From: Symsagittifera roscoffensis
Lineage: Eukaryota; Xenacoelomorpha; Acoela; Convolutidae
Direction: 5' to 3'
Assembly (NCBI RefSeq): GCF_963678635.1
Contig: NC_087067.1
Location: forward strand, 28,720,495 to 28,780,494
Length of the DNA: 60,000 nt
Shown here: positions 44,672-54,588 of the stretch, in pieces
Layout of the letters: each line of letters starts with the position of its first letter
How positions within the stretch are numbered: the first letter of the stretch is position 1
The notes under the pieces: generated by a model
Told to the model about the DNA's origin: nothing
Databases searched by the model: none
Seen by the model: the letters and a program-made list of their open reading frames with translations, nothing else
Position numbers and translations under genes: made by a program

Positions 44672-45113
44672 TTTTTCGTTTAATGACTGTTAATAGGTAA
44701 TTATCGATGTGTCTAATTGGTTGATTCCAATTATACAAGTGTACTGGTTTGTGTTTATATTGCTTTTTTATTCTTCTTTTTCCTCTTTTTGATGCATTTG
44801 AAGTTTTTTCTGAGTCGGAAAAATATAATTGATCGTGAATGGGGCAATTTTTATCAATGGATTCTTTTAATTTATAAAGTTCGTCTAAATTGCTGGCTTC
44901 TGATTCTGAAAATGCGTTTCTATTTTTTGAAAATCTTTTTCGTGTGATTTGTCTTTGTTTGGTTATTATTTTCCTTTTTAGTGTTTGTCGTTTTGTTCTA
45001 ATATATCCAACTGTTTGTGTATGAGGTGTGATTACAAGGTCGTATTTTTTGTTATCTATTTCACAGTTGTGTAAAACGATTGTTTGTTTGTTTCCTAGAT
45101 TTTTAAATGACAT
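44646..45113 (-). CDS. Basic pre-gag ORF, 155 aa
   Basis: ATG at 45113; its last 26 bases overlap the start of gag in another frame. The protein is strongly basic, with Lys/Arg clusters (KRQTLKRKIITKQRQITRKR near 41-60 and KRGKRRIKKQYKHK near 109-122) separated by an acidic-neutral segment (SESEASNLDELYKLKESID). There is no signal peptide or membrane helix. Two basic clusters suggest nuclear entry or nucleic-acid binding; that is inference. Gypsy elements normally begin with gag, so an intact ORF here is unusual. No family recognised. Confidence 0.6.
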   Translation of the reverse strand: MSFKNLGNKQTIVLHNCEIDNKKYDLVITPHTQTVGYIRTKRQTLKRKIITKQRQITRKRFSKNRNAFSESEASNLDELYKLKESIDKNCPIHDQLYFSDSEKTSNASKRGKRRIKKQYKHKPVHLYNWNQPIRHIDNYLLTVIKRKNEPNTHSK

Positions 45114-46278
45114 AAGGTTTAGGATGACGGATGCAAAAATTTGTTAGATGATTTCTATTTTCTTAAACTGTTAGTCCTTACGATTTTTTGGTTAGCTTAA
45201 CCTGGGTCTATTTTTTCAGGGTTGGAGAGAAAGGTATATCGATTCCGAAGAATGATTTTTTACTTTCTCGTGGCTAGTATAAGCTAAGGTGTTAACTTAC
45301 TTAATCTTACTTAGGGCTAGTGATTGTGTTCAAGGGTTGGAGAATAGTAAATCGATCCACAAGGTTCAGGTATAATTAGAACGCAAGTAGTTCGTTAGAT
45401 ACTATTTTAAACTTACTAAGTCTAAGATTTATCCTGGGTCTGGTAAGAGGAGGGTTCAAGTGAAGGATGAATAACCGAAGTTCTTCACTGTTTATCCTAA
45501 TTTGAATGATTAGTTTTGTTCAAAAATTTCTATTAGTCTTGGGTTTTTTGAAAGGGTTGGATAGTGAATCGACGTTTGAGGTCGTTAGACACTTGCTAAA
45601 TAGGTGGGGGAGAACAAAATTGTTCTTTTTGATCCAAGGATAGGCCTTGATGATCTGATTTTAAAATTATATTTTAAGTTTAAAATGGTTTAAATTGTTC
45701 AAAATGTTAGTTTTTGATATTTAGTGAGCTTATGATTGCTGTTATGTTTAGGTGATGAAGCTGGGACAACTGATTATTTTATGATTACTAACAATTTATT
45801 GTCATGCTACTAATTTTTGTTTTGATTTTCAATAAATATTTTCCAAACATGTTTTATATAATACTGCAGAATTTAGGAAAACGATCTGAGATCTTTTTAT
45901 CAATCGTTATTGTATATTAATAATTTTGTTTAGCGCCTGAAATGATCATGAAGATTGACTTCAAGATTTTATGTTTGCAAAGGAAAATCTAAATTCATTG
46001 CTAATAAAATTCTAAATATAAAAGTTTGTGTTGGCTTTTGCCGTACTATCATATAACTATTTGGTAAGTTTCTACATTGTCGTATGTCGTCTCTGGTTCG
46101 AGGTCTTCTTCCAATTCCGGGTAGTTCTATTATCGTTCGGAATATTGGCTCTGATCTATTGAGTCGTAGAGACATTTCGATTAAATTATCGTCGTATAAC
46201 ATTTTGAAAATGTTTTGTCTAAATTCTAATCTATTTTTGGTTAATTCTAAGCTATTAAGGTCTTGTTCGAGGTCTTAA
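45114..46278 (-). other. Untranslated leader of the element
   Basis: About 1.2 kb between PBS and first ORF. A phrase of the type GGGTTGGA(G/T)AG...(A)TCGA(T/C) occurs three times (near 45222, 45343 and 45553), with CCTGGGTCT near 45199 and 45435. Parts are conserved in the deleted copy (13140-13290, reverse complement). It may fold for packaging or ribosome shunting; that is inference. Confidence 0.5.
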
Positions 46279-46296
46279 GCTATTATGGTCGCACCA
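46279..46296 (-). promoter_or_regulatory. Primer-binding site
   Basis: Sense TGGTGCGACCATAATAGC begins two bases after the 5' LTR. The first nine bases match the PBS of the deleted element. The primer tRNA would end GTCGCACCA; identity not assigned. Confidence 0.75.
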
Positions 46297-46298
46297 GA

Positions 46299-46708
46299 TG
46301 AGTTAGAACCGATGTGGTTAACTCATAGAGTAATTTCGGATAGGGTACACCGTCTGCTCGTCACGCTATCTTATTTTCGGCCGGATAGATTCGTGCAACT
46401 TCTTAGTCTAATACCGATCCTAACCTTACTCTTATACTATCTAGTCTCAGGTTGTTCAACTAGTCTCTGCTAGGCTCAATAGATCTAGGGTATACTGGTT
46501 TATTGCGGCTGCTGAAGTTCTCTTGGAGAGGCAACTTATTTCTAAGTTAAATTCAAATCTCTCTGGTGCTGAAATTACAAGTAATTTCAGCACTTACAAA
46601 TAAGTGGGTTGTTAGTTAGATGGATCATGATTGGTTAATATTAAATACTTTACAGTGGTAAAATATCTAATTTATCCAATCATAAAATGTAGTTTAGATC
46701 AGGTTCCA
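46299..46708 (-). repeat. 5' LTR
   Basis: 410 bp, the pair of 27859-28268. Sense start TGGAACC, end AACTCA; AATAAA at 46499-46504; hairpin at 46566-46593. About eight substitutions separate the LTRs (for example in the TAATCTTACT/TAACCTTACT stretch). Confidence 0.93.
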
Positions 46709-46712
46709 TAAG
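46709..46712. repeat. Target-site duplication, right copy (TAAG)
   Basis: Matches 27855-27858. Confidence 0.85.
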
Positions 46713-46823
46713 GTTGAATAGCATATGGCAGGTTAGAAAAGTGCCGATTGACAACCAATAAAGATCCCTTGAAGTGTTTTTAAATGGTGATTCAACGTCT
46801 TTTTCATTTGCATCATAATCCAT
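46709..46823 (-). CDS. 7TM receptor exon 1 (N-terminus, TM1), cut at its splice donor by the retroelement
   Basis: ATG at 46823 gives 38 codons plus one base. It has an acidic N-terminus with an N-glycosylation site (KNTS) and a hydrophobic TM1 (LYWLSIGTFLTCHMLFNL). The exon's last four sense bases, CTTA, are the target-site duplication. In the uninterrupted site they are followed by GTAATC, a usable donor, now found only beyond the element at 27854-27849. The phase (one base) matches the exon 2 acceptor at 26930, where TM1 continues. With the other exons the model gives about 316 residues, a normal length for a rhodopsin-class receptor. Confidence 0.5.
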
Positions 46824-47699
46824 ATCGGCGTGATACGCGAAACTGTAGACGAAGAATGTTTCTATCAATCCCGAAAATAATTTCTATTATAAGAAAGACA
46901 AATTGTTTTGGAATGATTGTTTTTGTTTCGAACAAGGTACAAAAGGTTATTTGCTGTAGTGTTCACCCGAAAAATAAGATGTCAAAAACTGTTATGTAGA
47001 TTGCAGTGTAACTTTCATCATTGCACAAAATCGTTGGCACAAACTCGTGTACTTTTTTTATTTGAGATTTTTTTTGTTTTTTGGCCAATCAATTCAAATT
47101 GAACCAAGAAAAACAAGAAGAAAAAAGATGAAAATCTCATTGCAGCAAAATAAACGTTCTGCAAAAATTCCTAATGTTTGGAACGTTAAACCTTTTTTTC
47201 ACGCTAAGAAAATCCTCTTGGTCTGAAAATTTTTTTCCTGCTTTTTGATTGCCACTTAAAAATTCATTGCATGATGCTCTAATGTGTAATGTTTACACTT
47301 ATTTCAAGTCTTTTTTTGTTTATAGAGACGATTGTCAAAGCAAAATAATTCATTGGTTGTCAAAGCAAAATAATTCATTGGGACGCTGAGTTATTTTTCT
47401 ACCAAATTTTTTATTCAAAAGAACTTATGTTAAAGCGATTGCAATTTTTTCACAATAATGAAGGCATTCATATGATGAATAAAACGGTTTGCGAAATGAG
47501 TAGACTGAAAGATGCTAACAGCTTGAGAGCAAATTTCGAAAAATTTTTGTTTATAAAAATTTAACTTTTAAAAATAAATTTTCTTATAACCAATTGTTAC
47601 GAAGTTGTGAGTGTTTCTATCACCTCTTTCATCTCTCAATAAAAAATTATATATTGGCCCCAAAAATTGTCTTCAGATTATTTTTAGCGTCTTTCAGGG
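46824..47699. other. Upstream region of the receptor gene
   Basis: AT-rich; no core promoter motif or repeat that I can support. A short direct repeat (GGTTGTCAAAGCAAAATAATTCATTGG-like) occurs at about 47333 and 47356. Confidence 0.35.
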
Positions 47700-48030
47700 T
47701 AGAGTTAGTGGTTTTACGTTCAGACCGTGTTGACAAAAGTTTGGTTTATTTAGACCTTGGGGACTAGGAAATGCTATGTTCAGACCGTGTGGACCAAAGG
47801 ATCCAATTTCAGACCACGTGAACCGACGAAATTCGTTTTCAGACAGTATAAACTAAATTAAAACCGACTCAGATTGTGTGGACCGAATGAATCCGGATTC
47901 AGAGCGTGTTGACCAACAGAATCCGGTTTCAGAACGCGTGGATCAATTTAATCCGGATTCAGACCGTGTGGACCGTAGGATCCGAGAAGCAGGCCCTGTG
48001 GACCAAAATATTTAGTTTCAGATGCTGCTT
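47700..48030. repeat. Minisatellite, about 32-bp unit
   Basis: Roughly ten imperfect units of the form TTCAGACCGTGTGGACC(A/G)A(A/T)...ATCCGG. Units vary in the spacer but keep the CAGA(C/G)(C/T)GTGT(G/T)GACC core. Confidence 0.85.
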
Positions 48031-48739
48031 TAACAGAAAAAATATATATTTCTATGGTTTTTTGTGGCAACTGTTACTGTTGTTTGTGATAAAGTCGCTA
48101 ATACAAAAAAGCTGTAAAAATAAACTTCTTCATCGCAATTCTTAGTATAATTATTTATTATTTAACTAGTTACTTGCTTTGTTAATACTTGAACTATCAT
48201 CTTAAATAAATATAAAACTAAACTTTTCAGAAATTTTGAAACTTCTGGAAAAGAATTTTTTGATGATTTTTTATAAATTCATGGTCGCAATGCTTCATTA
48301 GGTTTAGTTATTTTATAAATGGCTTATTTGTTGCCCTAAATTGCCAAGGAACTAAAAACAATCATAAAGTTTTTTGATTTGATTGATTTGCTGCTGCCTC
48401 TTTTTTTGCCATAAATTACTTTTGAACTGAAAAACATCAAGTAACTTAGAACACTTTTTTGTCAAAAATGAATTTTGTAGTGATAAGTTATAGATAAATC
48501 ATGGTCGCAATGCTTCTTTTTATAGCCCAGAAGTTTTGATTCATATAACTTTACATTTTTAATAACTAAGTTTCAAGCGCGCGCAAATAAAAAGCATTAT
48601 AAAAACTCAGAGATTCTCTGAATTCTTCCTTTTCTGTTTTTGAGGTTTTTGTATTTTTTAACAGATCTTCAAGAAACTTGACGAAATTTTTCCAAGTTTT
48701 AAGAAAGATTCAAAATTTTTTCTAATTGTTGGACCTGAA

Positions 48740-48910
48740 TAAGCTTTGAAGACTTAGGTTCAGACTTTGCAGACTAATGTTTAGACTTTGCAGTTTTATG
48801 TTCAGACTTTGGAGACTTATTCAGACTTTGCAGACTAACGTTTAGACTTTGCAGTTTTATGTTCAGACTTTGGAGATTTATATCTAGACTTTGTAGACTT
48901 TGACCGGAGT
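48740..48910. repeat. Minisatellite with TTCAGACTTTG(C/G)AGACT units
   Basis: Units of about 14-26 bases alternate TTCAGACTTTGCAGACTAA and TTTAGACTTTGCAGTTTTATG; one larger unit is duplicated. The core resembles the minisatellite at 47700 (TTCAGAC), so the two may share an origin. Confidence 0.8.
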
Positions 48911-49300
48911 TGCGACCATGAGTTTTCGGACTTATGAATTCTGAACATAAACCACGACCTCGGCCCGGGATAGAAAAAAATGGCGTTCAAAGTATAGCTT
49001 CGAAGAGGACTTTGACAAAGAGGCTCGAGGAAGGAAGTGGTCGCCTATTTCTGATGTAAAGCCGTTTGCTTGTGAGTGTGCGTGTGCTTCTGTGCGTGTG
49101 CGTTTTGGGGACTAAATTTAGCACTTGGGCTCAAAATCAGATTGAAACATTCCTTTTAATTCCGCCGCTGTTGCAGAAACTAGTCCAAATGGAGTATTCG
49201 GCTCGCATTGAACTAATTTGCATTCACTGATCCAACATCCAAATTTAAGTTAATTTAAATTCAGGTTACATAAAAAGATTGTATTCTACGCAGATAAATC
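48911..49300. other. Nothing recognised
   Basis: Includes a CGCAAGTGTGCGTGTGCTTCTGTGCG-like GT-rich patch (49070-49110). No gene. Confidence 0.35.
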
Positions 49301-49319
49301 GGAAATTTTTAAATCAAAT

Positions 49320-49500
49320 TTAATTTTCCAAAAAGTGTGCCTAAGAACGCCTTTTTTGGCCTGTTTTTTTTTTCTAAAACTCGCTTTTTTTGCAAAAATT
49401 TTGTCTAAATCTGGTCCTTAGTGATTTAGGAGAGCTCGGAAAATTTACTTAACCTACTTTTTTTTGAAAAGCTGCCCCTTTCAAGAACACCTTAGATCCT
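49320..49500 (-). repeat. Family A fragment (reverse)
   Basis: AAGAACGCCTTTTTTGGCC, then TTTAGGAGAGCTCGGAAAATTTAC and CAAGAACACCTTAGATCC, matching the reversed family A copy at 24150-24350. Confidence 0.5.
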
Positions 49501-50959
49501 TCCTTGCTTTGAGCTCAAAACAAAAAAAAAAACATCATCCGCAATGTTGACATTTTATGAGTGTTGCTAATTGCCAACAATTATAATTTTATGTGCTTGT
49601 CATTGAGTCACAGTTTTGATTTCACAATTTTTTGATTACAAGATGATTTTCCCACCAGCAATTCTCATGTTTTTTTTTTCGGTAACAGTTTTAATGTTAT
49701 TTTTTTCAGAACAGTAAAACAGGGATCAGTTTTAAAATGCGGAACATGACAATACAAAAAATAAAAAAAGAATACAGAGGCGTTTTTGCCAGCGTTATCG
49801 AATAACGCGAAGGCAATTTTTTGCCGTGGAAAAGTTATATATGAAATGACTACGTTATAAAAGTAAGCACGCCTAATAAAAATGCTTAAAAAAGTATATA
49901 ATTCTCAAGACGGTAAAGTCCACTAATCCGACCACTGAACATGGGGAGGAACTTTGGATTCGTTTGTGTTTTTGTTTTGTTTCTTTTTATTCCACGCGAA
50001 AATAGATAACACATATAATGATTGTAATGGGTCGAGTGATAAATCAGATTAAAGCATTTTTAGCCATGATTCGAACGACATTACGAAATTGTCAGACAAT
50101 TTTCCAGAGTCGAGAAAAATGGTTTGAAATTTTTGAGTTTCACTCTAAATTCGAGCGAATAAAGTGATCCAATAACATTCGTTAGCTGGAATTTTTAGGC
50201 TTAGAAAACGTTTATATAGTTTTCTCATCACACTGTGCACAGACTTCATTTTGAAAAATGAAAAGAAATTTTTTTATGAATATGGTCGGAACATTCTGTG
50301 CTACTTGCACAGCAATTTGCTAATCTTGTGTTAGTTTAACTTTTGAATATCTCATTTTTTATATCGAATTTTTTTACTATATCGCAGTCTCTATATCGGA
50401 ACAAAACTGAATTTGGAAGTTCACCGGGCCAAAGATACAGGAAGTTTTGCAAAAGGCGTGAAGTCATTGCTGGATAAAACGGTGAATGACGAGCAATTTA
50501 GTCTGATCTAGATTGTGAACCTAATTATCAATTAAGTGAGAAGTGAAACAAACAAAAACGAGTGAAAAAAATTGGAGAACGAATTTGGCAATTAAATGAT
50601 GAATTGAACGCAATTCGGTTGAAACATTAGATCTTTAGTCAGTCAACAAATTGCTTACACATTAAAAATATTTAACTCCAATTGTGTAGTTTTCAGCTAA
50701 TTGACAATAAAGTTCACACTCTAGATCAGACCTGTTTGCTTGTCATTACCGGTAAATTTTTCGCAAATGCCCAACTAATGATTTAAATTTTTATAGGGTT
50801 GTTCATTCGCTACTAGGTACTATAAAAGAAAAGAGTGTGAAAGAACAAAATTGAAATTTGAACAAGGAGAGCCGGTTGCTGTGCAACACCAAAGATTCAG
50901 ACCACATCTAAAAATTTTAAAAGTTTTTTTTTCGTCAATTTAGTGTATTTTTTTGCTGT
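49501..50959. other. Gene-free stretch with repeat pieces
   Basis: The segment near 49930-50060 is an inverted match to 11680-11820. Near 50280 GGAACATTCTGTGCTACTTGCACAG matches 20530 and 25130. A minus-strand frame at 50897-51238 is antisense to the BEL/Pao remnant. Confidence 0.4.
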
Positions 50960-51175
50960 GCTGTGAGGAGAGAACCATGAAAACGCTGAGAGATTTACTC
51001 CGAAAGTAAGTTGGCCTCTGGGACAAGGGACAGAGTTATTTACCGGGCCTGATGGCAAAGCGCGTTCGTGCGTGATAAAAACAGCGTTAGGTAAGTTAAC
51101 CACACCCCCTGGTAAAATTGGTTTTGATTCATGCCAAGGAAAACGTAAAGGGCTCCCCCGAGGATGTCCTTGCTC
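50960..51175 (+). pseudogene. BEL/Pao pol C-terminal remnant (DUF5641-like)
   Basis: The plus-strand frame reads NHENAERFTPKVSWPLGQ, then TELFTGPDGKARSCVIKTA, then LGKLTTPPGKIGFD. The order W-P-L-G, then a strand with PG.DG..R...VKT, then L.RP..KL, is typical of the domain after integrase in BEL/Pao elements. It is isolated: I find no LTRs, integrase core or RT around it. A short relic. Confidence 0.6.
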
Positions 51176-51362
51176 ATTATTCTTATGTTTGTTGATTAAT
51201 ATTTGACTTCTAATGTGAATGTAAGAATACCCACGCATTGGATACTTGATCAGTTTTTAACTTTTGACGTATATCAAAAGGCAACCAAAAATGAGAAACA
51301 AGAAGAAACTAAAAGACCATTCAGACGAAAGACCACAGCTTTGAATAGTCTCCAAAAATGAA

Positions 51363-51903
51363 CAAGACTGCTCGTATCAGGGCAAAGCCCTGAATGTTCC
51401 GACTGCCTTTTAAGGTTTATGGAGCAATAATAACATAAAAAAATTAATGTAATAAAATAAAATGAAAAAAAAATCTAAAATTTGATTTTTTTTTATGAAA
51501 TCATCCCCCCCACACGCCATATAGAGTACAAAAGAATATACTTCGCTCATTGTAACAAATCAATTATGGCAAACAAGCTTCTTTCAACCAATTTGGAACG
51601 ATTTCTAAGACGGATTAAATCTCCGCTTACGCGTTCATAGCGCGAAATATATCGCGCTTTAATTGTCCCAAATTGGTCAAAATGGCCAAAATGGCAATCT
51701 TTAAACCCTCATAACTTTACGAAAAATGATCACAGGTGAAATATCTTTTCAAATTTGAGCTCAGGACAACAATAGCTTTTGAATGATATTTAAAAAATTC
51801 CGTCAAAATGGCTAGTTAAAAAGTCGAAATTTGTCTGAAGAAAAAAAAAAACCCCCCCGAGCACAAATATTCCGTTACTTTCGTATCGAAAGTCGGAACA
51901 AAA
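51363..51903 (+). mobile_element. Family B inverted-repeat element
   Basis: Begins CAAGACTGCTCGTATCAGGGC, includes the hairpin CAGGGCAAAGCCCTG, then GTTCCGACTGCC, and ends ACTTTCGTATCGAAAGTCGGAACA. It is the first of three plus-strand copies and contains CGCGAAATATATCGCGCTTTAATTG in its middle. Confidence 0.75.
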
Positions 51904-53800
51904 ACTAGAGACGGCAACCAATCTGTGCACTAGATAAGCGCACAATTGTGTGTCTCTATGTTCCTGAATTCCAGATACAAGTCGTTAAGCATGTTCAATT
52001 TTTGTCGGAACGATCAAAGAAAAGGAAAGAACAAAAGTAGAATCTAGAGAGCGCCCTTGCTGTAAATTCCACTCAGAATTCACAAAATGCAAAGTTTGGC
52101 CTCGTAATATATCGTGTTCGGTTGAAATTCATAATACTAATTTCTGAAAAAGCAATAATTATTCTTAGTTAAACAAAATAGTAGATTAAAAACTGAAAAA
52201 CTTCCATGAGGTTGCCTGTGTCATTCTGTTTTTGCAATAAAAATAGTCTTAAAATTGTTTCTATACCGTTTTGAGATACTGGCTGAATATTCCCTCAGCT
52301 TTTTAGAATGTCTATGACTGTCATTAATTCATAGTTAATCGATACTGATCTACCATCAAACAAGTTAAGCGTATAGTTTTCTCTTTTTTGAAAAAAAATG
52401 GCTTAACTTTTTTTGATACATGCAAGGGTATGAGCAATTTGTCATTCGAAACCCAATTGCGTTGACTATTTGAATCATGAACTTCTTCTCACAAACTCGT
52501 TTTTATTAATGCAGCTAGTTTTGGAACCCTGCAAAATTCGGCCAGATATTTTGAAGTGTAGGTTTAACCCAAGATCTGCATCAACCGGCGTTTTCTTTAG
52601 GAATTTTAAGGTTTATGGAGCAATAATAACATAAAAAAGTTAATGTAATAAAATAAAATGATCAAAAAATCTAAAATTTGAAATTTTTTTTATGAAATCA
52701 TCCCCCACACGCCATATAGAGTACAAAAGAATAGATTTCGCTCATTGTAACAAATCAATTATGGCAAACAAGCTTCTTTCAACCAATTTGGAACGACTTT
52801 TAAAACGGATTAAATCTCCGCTTACGCGTTCATAGCGCGAAATATATCGCGCTTTAATTGTCCCAAATTGGTCAAAATGGCCAAAATGGCAATCTTTAAA
52901 CCCTCATAACTTTACGAAAAATGATCACAGGTGAAATATCTTTTCAAATTTGAGCTCAGGACAACAATAGCTTTTGAATGATATAAAAAATTCCGTCAAA
53001 AATGGCTAGTTAAAAAGTCGAAATTTGTCTGAAGAAAAAAAAACCCACCCCGAGCACAAATATTCCGTTACTTTCGTATCAAAAGTCGGAACAAAAACTA
53101 GAGACAGCAAACAATCTGTGCACTAGATAGGCGCACAATTGTGTGTCTCTATGTTCCTGAATTCCAGATACAAGTCTTAAGCATGTTCAGTTTTTGTCGG
53201 AACGATCAAAGAAAAGGAAAGAACAAAAGTAGAATCTAGAGAGCGTCCTTGCTGCAAATTCCACTCAGAATTCACAAAATGCAAAGTTTGGCCTCGTAAT
53301 ATATCGTGTTCGGTTGAAATTCATAATACTAATTTCTGAAAAAGCAATAATTATTCTTAGTTAAACAAAATAGTAGATTAAAAACTGAAAAACTTCCATG
53401 AGGTTGCCTGTGTCATTCTGTTTTTGCAATAAAAATAGTCTTAAAATTGTTTCTATATCGTTTTGAGATACTGGCTGAATATTCCCTCCATTTTTTAGAA
53501 TGTCAATGACTGTCATTAATTCATAGTTAATCGATACTGATCTACCATCAAACAGGTTAAGCGTATAGTTTTCTCTATTTTAAAAAAAATGGCTCAACTT
53601 TTTTTGATACATGCAAGGGTATGAGCAATTTGTCATTCGAAGCACAATTGCGTTGACTATTTGAATCATGAACTTCTTCTCACAAACTCGTTTTTATTAA
53701 TTCAGCTAGTTTTGGAACCCTGCAAAATTCGGCCAAATATTTTGAAGTGTAGGTTTAACCCAAGATCTGCATCAACCTGCGTTTTCTTTAGGAATTCAAC
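51408..53800 (+). repeat. 1.2-kb tandem duplication
   Basis: 51408-52603 and 52604-53800 are nearly identical, with an offset of 1196. Each holds most of a family B element (missing its outer hairpin end in the second unit) followed by about 700 bp of unique DNA, from GAGACGGCAACCAATCTGTGC / GAGACAGCAAACAATCTGTGC to TTTTCTTTAGGAATT. Scattered substitutions suggest a few percent divergence. Confidence 0.9.
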
Positions 53801-54046
53801 TTTTATTAATTCTTTAACAGTGTACCGAATAATTGCTTTCAGAAATAGTTGGCGATTTGGTCGTTTTTCCTGAGGGGAATGAATTCCCCTAATTCCGCCA
53901 CTGTATAACGTAATGATACTGTTTTAGGATATCAGCTGTAAATAACGCGTGACGAATTATCCCGTACTTTAAAATCGTTCCAAGTGGAATTGAGGCAAAT
54001 TTATTTGTCCTATTAATTCTATACACGATGCAAGTTTTAATACATA

Positions 54047-54588
54047 CAAGACTGCTCGTATCAGGGCGAAGCCCTGAAAGTTCCGACTGCCTTTTAACGT
54101 TTATGGAGCAGTAATAACATAAACAACATTAAAAAAATTAAATTAACTAAAATAAAATTAAAAAAAAAATTCTAAAATTTGAAAATTTTTCTACAAAAAT
54201 CATCCCCCGACACGCCATATAAAGTACAAAACAATAGATTTCGCTCCTTTTAAGAAATCAATTATGGCAAATAAACTTCTTACAACCAATTTGGAACGAT
54301 TTCTAAGACGGATTAATTCTCCGCTTACGCGTTACTAGCGCGAATTATATCGCGCGTTAATTGTCCCAAATTAGTCAAAATGGCAATCTTTAAACCCTCA
54401 TAACTTTACGAAAAATGATCACAGGTGAAATATCTTTTCAAATTTAAGCTCAAGACAACAGTAGCTTTCGAATGATATAAAAAATTTCCGTCAAAAATGG
54501 CTAGTTAAAAAGTCGAAATTTGTCTGAAGAAAAAAAAACCCACCCCGAGCACAAATATTCCGTTACTTTCGTATCGAAAGTCGGAACA
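54047..54588 (+). mobile_element. Family B inverted-repeat element
   Basis: Complete copy with both ends (CAAGACTGCTCGTATCAGGGCGAAGCCCTG at the start, CGTATCGAAAGTCGGAACA at the end), more diverged than the two in the tandem duplication. Confidence 0.75.

Larger units (their letters stand above)
27859..46708 (-). mobile_element. Giant 18.85-kb env-bearing LTR retroelement (Ty3/Gypsy-type pol)
   Basis: Two 410-bp LTRs without indels between them bound the element, with TG...CA ends and a TAAG target duplication. In sense order it holds a PBS and 1.2-kb leader, a basic ORF (155 aa), gag, protease, reverse transcriptase, RNase H, integrase with a GPY/F-like module, a membrane ORF plus Pro/Ser/Thr-rich frame, env, a 528-aa unknown gene, a 1.8-kb 3' region and a PPT. 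Typical Gypsy elements are 5-8 kb and env-bearing ones 7-9 kb, so this is more than twice the usual size. Five in-frame stops in gag-pol, two pol frameshifts and several env lesions make the copy inactive, in line with about 2% LTR divergence. Confidence 0.93.
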
